DNA of 64,000 bases from a bacterium (GTDB lineage: Bacteria > Bacteroidota > Ignavibacteria > Kapaibacteriales > UBA2268): contig JANJTB010000031.1 in NCBI GenBank assembly GCA_024711295.1, positions 118,673 to 182,672 of the forward strand, given 5' to 3'. Shown piece after piece: positions 44,301 to 53,679 of this stretch; position 1 is the first letter of the stretch, and each line of letters opens with the position of its first letter. The position numbers and the translations under genes were made by a program. The notes under the pieces are model-generated. The model was given only the letters and a program-made list of their open reading frames with translations, did not search any database and was not told the DNA's origin.

Positions 44301-45107
44301 ATTCTTATTTTCCGGTGCTTCAGCAATAATTTGAATATTACCTGAATAGTTCAAAGTCAGATTATCAACAAAGAATACTGCACTATTTGCAGGAATGTAA
44401 ACTGTCTGTTGATGGAGTAAATTTGCAGAAGCATCAAGTATCTTGAAATCTATACGTGTAGGAACAGGTATAGTTTGATTTAAATCTATGTTGTCAACTA
44501 ATTCAATCAATGTTCTGAATGGTATGTTTTTCATTGGAACAGCTGGCTTTGTGCTGGAGATTTTAACCTTGTAAGGAATTCCACCATTACCGCCACCGAA
44601 TTTTGTCCATGAAAGGTCATCAATTACAACTTGCGCACCTAAGTTACGAATTTCGATTGTAATATCACCCGGAATATCAATATCATTAACTTCAAGCATC
44701 TGGACATTTGTGTTATCCCATTGTAATGAAGTAGCAATCAAATTACCGTTAATATATAATGCAATCTGACGATTACCGGCACCGGTAAAAGCTTTTTTCA
44801 TATATACACGGAAATTCTTTATACCGCCTGAAATAGTTGAGGAAGTGATTCTTGGGTTATTAGCATCAATTGTAGCAAACATAAATGACTTATTACCTGA
44901 AGTAACCTGATAGCCATTATCTGCCCTACCTCTAACGTAAGACCAAGTAATTCCATTATCACCAACGAAACTGTTTGATGTGTACCCACCAACAGTTGCA
45001 TTGTGATTTTCGAAAGTTTCTGTATAGTCCCAGCTTTGTGCATAAGCACCGATTGAAGTAATAACAGCTAATGCGGTTATTATCATGAATCTGGTGAAAA
45101 CTCTCAT
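41346..45107 (-). CDS. Large secreted Ig-like protein with T9SS sorting tail
   Basis: 1253 residues from ATG 45107; a TTG at 45134 would add a poor leader. Signal peptide MRVFTRFMIITALAVITSIGAYAQ. The N-terminal half has a jelly-roll-like module (about 25-180) and DUF-type beta domains. The C-terminal half carries four Ig-like repeats with the W-Y/F-K core (TYQWYKDG, IQWYKYD, IRWFKDN, TYQWYKDG) and paired Cys. A T9SS type A tail ends it (IETVVPNPVNSSFSLNV...TYFVTLRN). Probably a surface adhesin or binding protein. Confidence 0.82.
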   Translation of the reverse strand: MRVFTRFMIITALAVITSIGAYAQSWDYTETFENHNATVGGYTSNSFVGDNGITWSYVRGRADNGYQVTSGNKSFMFATIDANNPRITSSTISGGIKNFRVYMKKAFTGAGNRQIALYINGNLIATSLQWDNTNVQMLEVNDIDIPGDITIEIRNLGAQVVIDDLSWTKFGGGNGGIPYKVKISSTKPAVPMKNIPFRTLIELVDNIDLNQTIPVPTRIDFKILDASANLLHQQTVYIPANSAVFFVDNLTLNYSGNIQIIAEAPENKNPAGYYLDDATAMFSVSQTPVLDLDIFDKGHVGSTHPLITLSAKDPVSGEVNEYYNNYTSTLNIANGTFTGAVNATFSKGIATFSNIVFTTPNVTYSVNAGAQYLVNSNNKSVSVLPAPTLTEIIVPRYIKGDGGFLDQGGNGRLPSFALVQFNNLHPNMEYRFTTGATTAIPNTNPTTAGNNFAYDPATNSYTMTAAKSLANPGNYTYFTTGNGQTSKVAWVNLIPTNNSIFNINSETYWAIDLGNERGSLVSRLYTTKTSRNLRLSSTANNFGTGLVSYASGLYDSESPLSPKNYVVIYDENNNPVSTGIVQTSGAVLQTPGFAHQAPSFYANFESTDGAWSVIIPNNMPGGVRRIAEFSPNGQEIKSWTDDDGVWADYNTITSNYGMFPPSENSSEIAFAIPQFSLITPNTGHEICNPLEAVQVIWNSRGVGNVNIYISQDNGSWEPLAFDVNARDGYWLWNIIRDRYSNTNNRLRITSTEFAYIDVITGTFRVFDTPIMGTHSQSNVWCPDEDIYLTVEATGTDLTYQWYKDGIALNDGPDYNGSNSPILYINNLKHRLSGAYKAVVSGHATCESVETSPIVVYVARPLSIFQPTQDVNIGVTLGGTATLEFTVHGNGGNGNQEDLEKYGFKIQWYKYDPSLPVDVPLNDGMPRIAGSKSSYLTINKFRKQDEGKYYAVVKGLCGESVKTPYFEITEIELSITQNPIDVETCINENVQFTFDYYTNINETAEIRWFKDNIALDNNAKYSGVNTKTLTVTGVEAADAGTFYAVVTLIESGSSVQTGNAFLRTLSDVTITMQSTGPLTFESGKQMLLEVIAEGNDEEQLTYQWYKDGQAITDADESIYIKDGITTDDEGIYYCQINGICADARTTDIEVIVSTGGVSTVREVSRAGYTIETVVPNPVNSSFSLNVVSPNNAVSEIVISDMTGRVIASIFDGMLSEGNNTFNVDISKLNIANGTYFVTLRNSKVALTQSFVVSK

Positions 45108-45266
45108 TTTTAGATACCTATTATAATTAAACAAATATAAATTTCTTGATTACAAAAAATTACAAACTCAAAAGTATCAAAAATATTTTGAATATATGTG
45201 TTTTTAATTGTTTTGTATAAATGTATTAGCAAAAATTTTACCAAATATATTAGGGTACGGGCTTTT

Positions 45267-48200
45267 TTAAATATATTTACTGATTATTTTTAGCAGTTCG
45301 GTTCGGTCAATAGGTTTTACTACATAATCATTACAACCGTAGTCAAGTGCTTTTTGCCTGTCTTCTGAGTATGCATTTGCAGTTTGGGCAATAATTTTAA
45401 TTTCGGGGTTAATCTTTTTAAATAATTTGGCTAATTCATATCCACTTATATCAGGTAACTGTATATCCAATAGTACTAAATCAATATTGATGGTATTTCT
45501 TATTATATCAAGTGATGCAAATCCATTCTCGGCAGCCATTATTTCTACATTTGTCGAAATTAGTACTTTTCGGATTAAATTGATATTGAGGTCATCATCT
45601 TCTACAAGTAAAATCTTTTTGTTTGACCAATTAAAGTCAACCTTCTTATTATCAGTTTTATCTAAGATTATATCAGACTTAACGAATGGAATTGTAAAAT
45701 AAAATGTTGATCCAATACCAATTTCACTTTCAACCCAGATTTTTCCTCCCATCAGTTCAAGAAGACCTTTACAAATTGTTAATCCAAGGCCAGCTCCATC
45801 ATAAATTCTGGTAAGGTGATTATCTTCAGATTGACGAAATCTCTCGAATATCATCTCCTGTTTTTCTTTAGCGATGCCTACACCGGTATCCTTCACATAA
45901 AATCTGAGATAAGAATTATCAATCAGTTTATATCCAACTTCAATATATCCATATTTTGTAAATTTTACTGAATTCCCGATTAAATTGTTGAGTATTTGTT
46001 GAAGTCTTTGAACATCAATTGTTATAGGAGGAATAGTTTCAATCTTAGAGCCAATTTTAAGCTCAATATTTTTGGATTTTGTGTTCAATGAGTGAATCGT
46101 TATTAGCTCTTCAATCATTAAATTGACATCACATGGCTCGTTATAAATCTTAATTTGATTAGCTTCAATCTTCGAAATATCAAGAATATCATTTATAATG
46201 TTCAGCAAATCATGTCCTCGTCTGTGTATCAAAGAGACATATTCCTTCTTTTCTGATGGCTGTAGATTGTCATCTTCCAATAAATGAGAAAATCCTAAAA
46301 TAGCATTCATCGGAGTTCTGATTTCATGTGACATGTTTGCCAAAAACCTCGTTTTCAATAAATCTGATTCTTCAGCTTTATCCCTTGCTGCTCTCAGCTC
46401 ATCTTCAGCTTCCTTCCAGTCACTTATATCGCGCCCGACTGCTACAACTACCTTTTTACCAAAATAATTACCTGCATTGAAAACAACTTCCTGTGGAAAT
46501 AAATCTCCATTCTTCTTTTTGCTCCAAAATTCAAACTTATGTGGTTTACCATTTATGGACTCATCAAACATTTTGTTGATAAGATTATAATCATTCAGCT
46601 CAGGATCGCCAAGGAATGACGGTACATTACCAACTATTTCAGATTTTTCGTATCCGAATATCCTGCATACTTTATCATTAACTTCAATAAATTTACCATC
46701 TGGTCCTTGAATGTAAATCAATTCAGAAATATTATCAAATATACCTTTGTATGAGCTGTGAGATAGCTCAAGTTCTTTTTTACTTTTCTCTTTCTCTGTT
46801 GAGTCGAAAGCTACACCAATCAAACTTTCCACTTCACCATTTAATCCAAATACGGGAGACAGCCAAGTGTCGAAAAAAGCATCCCCTATTTTTGCAACAA
46901 ATAATCTGGATTCACCTTCGAGACCTTTTTGAATATTATACAAAATATCAGGAAAATCTTTGTAAACATCAAAAACTGACAAACCTACAACCTGACCCGG
47001 TTTAAGATTTAAAAGTTGGAGCCCTAATCCATCAGAAATTGTAAAGACAGCATTTTGGTCAACAGCAAATAATACAACAGGAAGATTACGTACAATTACT
47101 TGTAATTTTTGTAATGAATTTTTCAGTTCAGTTTTGGCGTAAACACGTTCTATATAAGTTGATAATTGATAAGCAATATTCTCAATGATTTCAATTCCTT
47201 TAAAGTCAAATATGTCAGGATTTGAATTACTGGAAATGGAAATAACTCCAATTACTTTGTCACCTGATAGCAGAGGAACTCCAATCCAAAACTCTGGAAT
47301 TGGTATTTCCTCTTTAAGATTCTTATTGAAAAAGATTTCTGATATTCTCTCTTTATCTAAAAGTGTAGTATTTTGATTTCTGATTATTTGGTTGAGCAAA
47401 AATATTTCTGTTTCATAGAAGTTTTTGTTTTCTTCCTTTTTGAAGCAATTATAAGGTGTAAAAGTATCGCTTTCGGTATCATAAACAGAAATCATAAAAG
47501 TATCAATTTTAAAAATTCTCGATAGTTCATTTTCGACAATGCAAAATACTTCATCGAGGTTTTCCTTTTGAGCAATGGCTTTGGTTATTTCAAACTGTAC
47601 TTCATGAATTTTCTCCTGATATTTTTTATCTGAGATATCAATATTGAAACCTGCAATGCCATGATACTCACCATTGATAATAATTGGAGCTAAAATCGTA
47701 TCAAAAATTCTTTCAACACCATCAACATTGTAAATTACTTCTTCATTGATTACCTCACCAGCACGTACTCTTCTGTTTGAATCAAGCCATGTCTGGATTA
47801 CATCATACGGTAAATGAGATTGTTCGGGTGTTTTTCCAACAATTGAGCCGAAATGATTTAAAGACTTTTTATTTTCGAGAATTCCTACATCATTTTTGTC
47901 TCTCGCCCATATTTCGAATGGAGCATTCTCAATAAATGCTCTCATAATTGTTTCATTTTTAATAACTTTGTCATCAGCCAGCTTTTTGTCTGTAATGTCT
48001 CTGGCTACCGAAAAAATCACTTTTTCATCAGAATAAATATAAGATGACCACTCCAACCAATGGTAAGTGCCATCTTTGTGTTGGCATCTTATTAGAAATA
48101 GCTTCAATACGTTACTGTTAGTGCTGTGCTTTAAATTATTCCTTAGTATATTGATATCATCATTGTGAGTAAAGTCAAATATTGTTTTACCGATAAGCTC

Positions 48201-49475
48201 ATCAGAAGTCCAACCAAGTGTTCTTTGCCAAGCAGGATTAGATAATAGAAATTCACCATCTAAGTTAGATATTGCAAACATATCTAAAGCTTGCTCAAAG
48301 AAACGATTACTTTCAATAAGCAATTTCTCTGATTGTTTTCTGTGAGTTATGTCATTTAGTATAATAGCAATATTCTCATTATCAATTTTTGTTAAAACAA
48401 TTTCAAAATACTTTTTATACTTTTCTATATACTTTTCTTCACTTATTATTTCTGACTCAGTTACTACTTTATTTATCAACCTTTCCCAATATTTATGATC
48501 TCCGTCAAATACTGAAACAAAATCTTTAGAGAATATTTCATCCGAGCTTAGACCAACGCACTTTTCGAAAATCAAATTATATTTAGAAATTGAATAATAC
48601 TTTTGATTATTCTTGACAAGTGGATGAACAATTACAATACTTTCGACCATATTATTGAACAGTTTCCTAAAAGTCTCTTCAGATTTTCTTACAACAGAAT
48701 CATTCAGAATTTTCTGCCTATTCTTTTTGTAAATACTATTACCAAGCCATAATAGGAATAATATTCCAAACATCCAAACAGTTAGAAAAACCAAAGTGTG
48801 AAATGCATTCGAAATTAAAAATTCATAAAAGCCAAGATTATTAAATGACACAGATATACTGATTCCACCTATTAACTTATTATTTTTATAATCACTTGAT
48901 GGCGGACAGTTAAGACAACCTTCTACTGAATAAACCGGTCCGAAATATCTTAACTTCTTTAATTTACCATTATCAAAAAACTCACTAAAAAATGGCTTAT
49001 TAAATCTCTGAATTTTTTTGAAAGCTGTTCTTTCCCATTTGTCGAAATAGGAGTTCGAGTCAGAGGTAATAAGACCTTTTATCTCTAAATGGATATCATC
49101 AACTATAGAATTACGTGGTTTAATAATTTTCTCAATCTTGGATGGACTTACAAGAACCAGTTTATTACCGTGATTAGAATATAAAACTTTACTGCTGTCC
49201 AAATCATTGATTATAGCAGGAAAATCTCTACTGATACTATCGAGTGGCATATACACACCCCCGTATCTAGAAAATACTGTTCTGTATAGAATTTCTCTTT
49301 GATAGTACCCGTGGGCCTTAGAGATTATTATATTTTCACTTATTGAGTGATGGTATTCATAATCAAAATAGAAAATACTTATAATTGAAATAGTCCAAAT
49401 GATTCCGAGTAAGAATACAAAAGTTGATCTTGGTTTATCATCGAAATATTTTCTGACAATTGTTATCAACCACAT
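45267..49475 (-). CDS. Hybrid sensor histidine kinase with DUF3365, PAS, GAF and receiver domains
   Basis: 1402 residues. N-terminal membrane helix (about 16-36), a periplasmic DUF3365/Tll0287-like domain containing VEGCLNCPPSS, a second helix (about 232-252), then several PAS domains (about 270-650), a GAF domain, two more PAS domains, HisKA with phospho-acceptor His in [16 protein letters not shown], HATPase (NLIGNSVKFT, GAGLGLTICKGL) and a C-terminal receiver (LLVEDDDLN, VLLDIQLPD, YVVKP). The Cys pair lacks the His expected of a haem CxxCH site. It is a membrane phosphorelay sensor; the signal and the output partner are unknown. Confidence 0.88.
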   Translation of the reverse strand: MWLITIVRKYFDDKPRSTFVFLLGIIWTISIISIFYFDYEYHHSISENIIISKAHGYYQREILYRTVFSRYGGVYMPLDSISRDFPAIINDLDSSKVLYSNHGNKLVLVSPSKIEKIIKPRNSIVDDIHLEIKGLITSDSNSYFDKWERTAFKKIQRFNKPFFSEFFDNGKLKKLRYFGPVYSVEGCLNCPPSSDYKNNKLIGGISISVSFNNLGFYEFLISNAFHTLVFLTVWMFGILFLLWLGNSIYKKNRQKILNDSVVRKSEETFRKLFNNMVESIVIVHPLVKNNQKYYSISKYNLIFEKCVGLSSDEIFSKDFVSVFDGDHKYWERLINKVVTESEIISEEKYIEKYKKYFEIVLTKIDNENIAIILNDITHRKQSEKLLIESNRFFEQALDMFAISNLDGEFLLSNPAWQRTLGWTSDELIGKTIFDFTHNDDINILRNNLKHSTNSNVLKLFLIRCQHKDGTYHWLEWSSYIYSDEKVIFSVARDITDKKLADDKVIKNETIMRAFIENAPFEIWARDKNDVGILENKKSLNHFGSIVGKTPEQSHLPYDVIQTWLDSNRRVRAGEVINEEVIYNVDGVERIFDTILAPIIINGEYHGIAGFNIDISDKKYQEKIHEVQFEITKAIAQKENLDEVFCIVENELSRIFKIDTFMISVYDTESDTFTPYNCFKKEENKNFYETEIFLLNQIIRNQNTTLLDKERISEIFFNKNLKEEIPIPEFWIGVPLLSGDKVIGVISISSNSNPDIFDFKGIEIIENIAYQLSTYIERVYAKTELKNSLQKLQVIVRNLPVVLFAVDQNAVFTISDGLGLQLLNLKPGQVVGLSVFDVYKDFPDILYNIQKGLEGESRLFVAKIGDAFFDTWLSPVFGLNGEVESLIGVAFDSTEKEKSKKELELSHSSYKGIFDNISELIYIQGPDGKFIEVNDKVCRIFGYEKSEIVGNVPSFLGDPELNDYNLINKMFDESINGKPHKFEFWSKKKNGDLFPQEVVFNAGNYFGKKVVVAVGRDISDWKEAEDELRAARDKAEESDLLKTRFLANMSHEIRTPMNAILGFSHLLEDDNLQPSEKKEYVSLIHRRGHDLLNIINDILDISKIEANQIKIYNEPCDVNLMIEELITIHSLNTKSKNIELKIGSKIETIPPITIDVQRLQQILNNLIGNSVKFTKYGYIEVGYKLIDNSYLRFYVKDTGVGIAKEKQEMIFERFRQSEDNHLTRIYDGAGLGLTICKGLLELMGGKIWVESEIGIGSTFYFTIPFVKSDIILDKTDNKKVDFNWSNKKILLVEDDDLNINLIRKVLISTNVEIMAAENGFASLDIIRNTINIDLVLLDIQLPDISGYELAKLFKKINPEIKIIAQTANAYSEDRQKALDYGCNDYVVKPIDRTELLKIISKYI

Positions 49476-49569
49476 AGATAACCTATATCTCAGTTGTGAA
49501 GTTTTTGTAACTATATATTACAAAGTCTAAAAATAATAAATATTATCAAAACTTACAAAATATTTTTTA

Positions 49570-49932
49570 TTATTTATTTAAAATTTTAATGGTTTCAAAC
49601 TTATCTTCACAGCAGACATAATTTGGTTCGGGAATATCAATAGCTTCACAAAGCAGTGACTTTATATAGTTAATTCTATCATAATCAATACAATAGTAAA
49701 TTTTCTTACCTTTGACATTTCCCTTCAATACACCGATTTTCTTTAGTTCCTGTAGGTGTTGAACAATGGTAGTTCTTTTGATTGGTAACTCGAACTCAAG
49801 TTCGCCGGTAATGCACTCATTTGAGGTAGCAATTGTTTTTAGAATCATTAATCTCATAGGGTTAGAAAAAGCATTTGCATAGATCGATGCTTCTTCCATT
49901 TTTTTCAAGTCAAACTTTTTGTCGGTCAACAT
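49570..49932 (-). CDS. ArsR-family transcriptional regulator (SdpR-like)
   Basis: 120 residues. A winged helix-turn-helix (ANAFSNPMRLMILKTI, then ITGELEFELPIKRTTIVQHLQELKKIGVLKGNVKGKKIYYCI) fits ArsR. A C-terminal Cys-rich stretch (SLLCEAIDIPEPNYVCCEDKF) could bind metal. It follows the DUF1648 gene by 23 bases, the pair that in Bacillus is SdpI/SdpR, so an autorepressor role is plausible. A metal-sensing role is the alternative, but it is far from arsM. Confidence 0.78.
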   Translation of the reverse strand: MLTDKKFDLKKMEEASIYANAFSNPMRLMILKTIATSNECITGELEFELPIKRTTIVQHLQELKKIGVLKGNVKGKKIYYCIDYDRINYIKSLLCEAIDIPEPNYVCCEDKFETIKILNK

Positions 49933-49955
49933 TTAGTATTCCAAATTAAATTAAT

Positions 49956-50456
49956 TCAAGTGTTCTTGTTAGAACTAACGAATAAATAATGTATTATTAG
50001 AGCTAAACTTCCTCCTGTTATCAAAATCACAGGTAGAATGCTATTCAATTCAGATTTAACATTATTGTAAAATATCATATTATAAGTAGTGTACACAAAC
50101 AACAAACATAAGATAAAATTTAACCTGATTATGAATTCTTTAGCTTTTTTATATTGAAAATATGCGTTTTCTTTTGTAATTCTTATCAAGTAATTAAATT
50201 TATGAGGATATTTGTTCAATAATCTCAAAGAAAAGCTAAATATTATTGCCATTAATGGTGACAAAAAAATATAAATTTTTCCTCCGTACCCATCTGCTTC
50301 GCCCGATAAATTGAAATGAATAGGCACGATTTCTGGTAAATCAAAGTAATAATAGAATGCAGCAGCAAATGTAATTAGAGAAACAATCGTTGCAGTATTC
50401 TCAATAAAATTGTAAATACCTGACATTTCGATATCTATTACAGGGCGCTCTTCCAT
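49956..50456 (-). CDS. DUF1648/SdpI-like membrane protein
   Basis: 166 residues. The N-terminal third shows DUF1648: AFYYYFDLPEIVPIHFNLSGEADGYG. About four membrane segments are visible, at about 15-35, 54-72, 107-127 and 137-155. In Bacillus, SdpI has this domain and both gives immunity to the SdpC toxin and captures SdpR at the membrane. No toxin gene is seen nearby. It is three bases from the end of the upstream unknown gene and shares an operon with it and the ArsR gene. Confidence 0.75.
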   Translation of the reverse strand: MEERPVIDIEMSGIYNFIENTATIVSLITFAAAFYYYFDLPEIVPIHFNLSGEADGYGGKIYIFLSPLMAIIFSFSLRLLNKYPHKFNYLIRITKENAYFQYKKAKEFIIRLNFILCLLFVYTTYNMIFYNNVKSELNSILPVILITGGSLALIIHYLFVSSNKNT

Positions 50457-50459
50457 TGA

Positions 50460-51440
50460 TTACCAATTATACATCTTATCTAAAGTCCAGGTTTTGGTGG
50501 TTTCCATCTTTTGAGTAACAATCTCGTTCGAAACCTTAAGCTTCAAATCAGCAATCATCTTTACTTCTACTAAATTTACAGTTCCTCTGGGATGTAGCTT
50601 AATAGTATATTCAGTACTTGGGTTTTCTATATCTACTAATTCCAATAGTTGAGGTATATCAAATAATTTTACAAGTTCATTAATTGCGCTGATACCATGT
50701 GACTTTCCTGTTATTGTAAAATTCTGAATATTGAATTTACTTAATTTAAAATCCACGGAATCAATAAACTTACATCCATCAATTTCCTGCAAAATAGTTT
50801 TTTTCCAAGAAGAATCAATACCAACTCTTTTAGAAGGTGTAAATCCTTTAATTGCATCAAAGATTGCGATTAAGTTCTCATCCTTTAGCCCTGATACCCA
50901 AACGTGTCTCAACAAATCATCACTAGGTGCTGTTTTGACATCAGTAACATAATTTCTCTTTTCTGCAAGAATATCACCGCCGACTCTGGCAACATCCATG
51001 TAAGGTGAATAGGTAAAATTAAAATTCAAGCCAACGGGTACAAACCTAATCTTGAAATCATCAATTTTAGGCATCCTAAGGTCATCTCTCTGATCGTTGA
51101 AATAAAAGGTTGTATCTTTGGTTTTGAATGTATAATCTAAAGAATCAACAGATAATTCCAATATATGAAAACCATCTTTGTCAGGCAAAGTTGCATTTAT
51201 TAGAGAATAATGATATGTTAAATCTCTCTCAAAAGCTTGCTCTCCACCATTACCGAAGACTCTTTTGATTTTCGATTTTTCGTTATAAATATACTTGTGA
51301 GATACATTACTAGGGAATTTTACAGCTACTCTGTAGAGCAAGTCATCATCTACTTTTGATGTTTTCTGACTTTGTGTAAAAGCAATATTTATACTCAAGA
51401 TACCAATCATTACATATAAAAACAATTTTCTAAATATCAT
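50460..51440 (-). CDS. Exported protein of unknown function
   Basis: About 326 residues from ATG 51440; the longer frame from 51488 starts inside the Nudix gene and lacks a clean signal peptide. Leader MIFRKLFLYVMIGILSINIAFTQ, then a beta-rich body with no Cys pattern, metal site or repeat I recognise. Its start overlaps the Nudix gene by 11 bases and its end lies three bases from the DUF1648 gene, so four genes (Nudix, this, DUF1648, ArsR) form one probable operon. Confidence 0.65.
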   Translation of the reverse strand: MIFRKLFLYVMIGILSINIAFTQSQKTSKVDDDLLYRVAVKFPSNVSHKYIYNEKSKIKRVFGNGGEQAFERDLTYHYSLINATLPDKDGFHILELSVDSLDYTFKTKDTTFYFNDQRDDLRMPKIDDFKIRFVPVGLNFNFTYSPYMDVARVGGDILAEKRNYVTDVKTAPSDDLLRHVWVSGLKDENLIAIFDAIKGFTPSKRVGIDSSWKKTILQEIDGCKFIDSVDFKLSKFNIQNFTITGKSHGISAINELVKLFDIPQLLELVDIENPSTEYTIKLHPRGTVNLVEVKMIADLKLKVSNEIVTQKMETTKTWTLDKMYNW

Positions 51441-51981
51441 TTTGTTTGCTCCATAGAATATTAAAATAATAAAATGACCAAGATGCAAGAGTCATACCGT
51501 CCCAGATTTCGTTTGTTTTGATTAATTCATTAATTTGTTCTGCATCGAGTCTAACTATATCGAACTCTTCACTATTGTCGGGATTGGCATGGTGAAATTG
51601 CAATTCCTGCGCTAAATATACATTGCATATTTCATTAGTAACACCATTAAATGGATTAAATTCACCAACTTTAGTAATGGAATTTGAGCTGATTCCGGCT
51701 TCTTCAGATAATTCGTTAATGGCACTCTGAAGCTCTCCGATTTGAGGTTTGATACCTCCACCCGGAAATTCAATACTTACTTTTTGGTTTAAATACCTGA
51801 ATTGTTTAACCATGATAAACTTATCATCATTGGTTTTTGGAATGACCATTACCGAGCCCGGAGTTTCGACATAATGATAATCACCTTCTGATAAATCAGG
51901 CAATACATATTTATCCAGCTTATAGCTCCAGTAGGGATTTTGGGATATTATTTTTGTAGAAACCAAACTGTATTTTTCCAT
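51430..51981 (-). CDS. Nudix hydrolase (ADP-ribose pyrophosphatase-like)
   Basis: 183 residues. The Nudix box reads FPGGGIKPQIGELQSAINEL followed by SEEAGI. The catalytic Glu residues of the REUXEE core are kept, but its Arg is Asn and the first Glu of the box is Ile. Family segments VMVIPKTNDDKFIMVKQFRYL and FNPFNGVTNEICNVYLA match ADP-ribose/GDP-mannose pyrophosphatases. The changed box makes the substrate, and possibly full activity, uncertain. Confidence 0.8.
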   Translation of the reverse strand: MEKYSLVSTKIISQNPYWSYKLDKYVLPDLSEGDYHYVETPGSVMVIPKTNDDKFIMVKQFRYLNQKVSIEFPGGGIKPQIGELQSAINELSEEAGISSNSITKVGEFNPFNGVTNEICNVYLAQELQFHHANPDNSEEFDIVRLDAEQINELIKTNEIWDGMTLASWSFYYFNILWSKQNDI

Positions 51982-51988
51982 AAAAAAA

Positions 51989-52072
51989 AATTGCTGTTAT
52001 TAATCCACCTGATTATATTAACGAATTAAAACGCTAATATTGATTAAATAGGCAAAATCTATAACAGCAATT
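51989..52072 (-). terminator. Long-range hairpin terminator after ndk
   Basis: Arms AATTGCTGTTAT (51989-52000) and ATAACAGCAATT (52061-52072) are perfect 12-base complements around a 60-base spacer. On the minus strand a run of T follows at once, abutting the Nudix start at 51981. It should end transcripts from ndk. Confidence 0.55.
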
Positions 52073-52098
52073 AAAATTTAAATTGATAATGGAAAGAA

Positions 52099-52527
52099 TT
52101 ATCCGTTTATCAATACTAAGTCACTCTCACTAAAGAAAAAAGCAATCTCACGCAAGGCATTCTCATCAGAGTCCGAACCATGAATTGCATTTGCTTCGAT
52201 ACCTGTGCCAAACAATGCTCTGATAGTTCCCGGATCAGCTTTTTTAGGGTCTGTAGCCCCTATGAGTTTTCTAAACTCTTCTACAGCATTTTCTTTTTCT
52301 AAAGCGATGGGTACGATAGGCCCGCTTGTCATATAATCAATCAAGTCCTGATAAAAAGGACGTTCTTTATGAACAGCGTAGAACTGACCGGCAATAGCAG
52401 GTGTAATTCTAGTTAATTTGAATGCAAGAGTTTTGAACCCTGCACTTTGGATTTTTTCGATGATAGCACCTGCAACATTGTTGCCAACTGCATCGGGCTT
52501 AATAATAGCTAAAGTTTTGTTACTCAT
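52099..52527 (-). CDS. ndk: Nucleoside diphosphate kinase
   Basis: 142 residues, full length. TLAIIKPDAV at the N-terminus and the active-site His in NAIHGSDSDENALREI (H116, matching H117 of E. coli) are present. It balances NTP pools and phosphorylates NDPs. It lies 25 bases downstream of sucD, so GTP made by succinyl-CoA synthetase could feed it directly. Confidence 0.96.
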   Translation of the reverse strand: MSNKTLAIIKPDAVGNNVAGAIIEKIQSAGFKTLAFKLTRITPAIAGQFYAVHKERPFYQDLIDYMTSGPIVPIALEKENAVEEFRKLIGATDPKKADPGTIRALFGTGIEANAIHGSDSDENALREIAFFFSESDLVLING

Positions 52528-52552
52528 TATTTTTGTTTTGAATTTATTAAAC

Positions 52553-53572
52553 TTATTTTGATTTCTTTGTTGTTGTTTTCTTTACAGCTGGCTTTGCAGC
52601 AGGTTTTTCAATTATTGTTTTAGCTTTTGTTGCAATATCACTTTTTTTGCTTGGTGCTTTTTTGGCAGGTGTTTTGCCATTAAGTGCTTCATAAACAGTA
52701 ATACCGATTTTCGCAGGTGTCTCAACAACATGAATACCGGCAGATTTTAAAGCTTTGATTTTATCTTCTGCTGTACCCTTACCACCAGAAATAATTGCAC
52801 CTGCATGCCCCATACGACGTCCCGGAGGTGCTGTTCTGCCTGCTATGAATGCTACTACAGGTTTTTTAACATTTTTCTTGATAAATTCAGCAGCTTCTTC
52901 TTCGGCAGTACCACCTATTTCACCAATCATAACAATTGCATGAGTATCAGGATCTTCATTAAAATATTTAATTGCATCAATATGCTGTGTACCGATAATC
53001 GGGTCACCGCCAATTCCTATACATGTTGACTGACCTAAATTAAGGTCAGATAATTGTTTTACAGCTTCATAAGTTAATGTGCCTGAACGTGATACAACAC
53101 CCACATTACCTTTTTGGTGTATAAATCCGGGCATAATGCCGATTTTAGCTTCACCTGGAGTAATTACACCGGGACAATTCGGACCAACAAGAACAGAATT
53201 TGAGTTCTTCAAAGCTTCTTTAACGGGAATCATGTCATTGACAGGAATGCCTTCAGTAATACAAATTATCAATTCTACCTTTGCGTTGATTGCTTCAAGA
53301 ATTGCATCACCTGCATACGGTGGAGGTACGAAAATTACGCTTGTGTTAGCGCCTGTTTCTTTTACTGCATCTGCAACTGTATTAAATATTGGAACAGGTT
53401 TCTTGAAAATATTTGAACCTTTCCCTTCATATTTCATTCCGCCTTTACCTGGTGTTACACCTGCAACTACTTTTGTACCATATTCAATCATTTGAGCAGT
53501 ATGAAAAGTTCCTTCGGAACCTGTAATACCTTGTACAATCAATTTAGTTTTTTTACTTACAAGAACACTCAT
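52553..53572 (-). CDS. sucD: Succinate--CoA ligase alpha subunit with Lys/Ala-rich tail
   Basis: 339 residues. The core (1-300) is a normal SucD: CoA-binding [37 protein letters not shown] and the phospho-His in [14 protein letters not shown] (H256). Residues 301-339 form an extra tail rich in Lys, Ala, Pro and Thr, absent from the usual 290-residue protein. sucC is not adjacent. The tail could bind nucleic acid or anchor a complex, or be non-functional. Confidence 0.94.
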   Translation of the reverse strand: MSVLVSKKTKLIVQGITGSEGTFHTAQMIEYGTKVVAGVTPGKGGMKYEGKGSNIFKKPVPIFNTVADAVKETGANTSVIFVPPPYAGDAILEAINAKVELIICITEGIPVNDMIPVKEALKNSNSVLVGPNCPGVITPGEAKIGIMPGFIHQKGNVGVVSRSGTLTYEAVKQLSDLNLGQSTCIGIGGDPIIGTQHIDAIKYFNEDPDTHAIVMIGEIGGTAEEEAAEFIKKNVKKPVVAFIAGRTAPPGRRMGHAGAIISGGKGTAEDKIKALKSAGIHVVETPAKIGITVYEALNGKTPAKKAPSKKSDIATKAKTIIEKPAAKPAVKKTTTKKSK

Positions 53573-53679
53573 TTAGAATTCCCTGAATTAATATTTGAAA
53601 CTATAAATATGCTTATTTAAGACTATTTTTCAATAATTTAATATAAAAGGATTAATCTCTAATTTATTTTAAAATGGTG

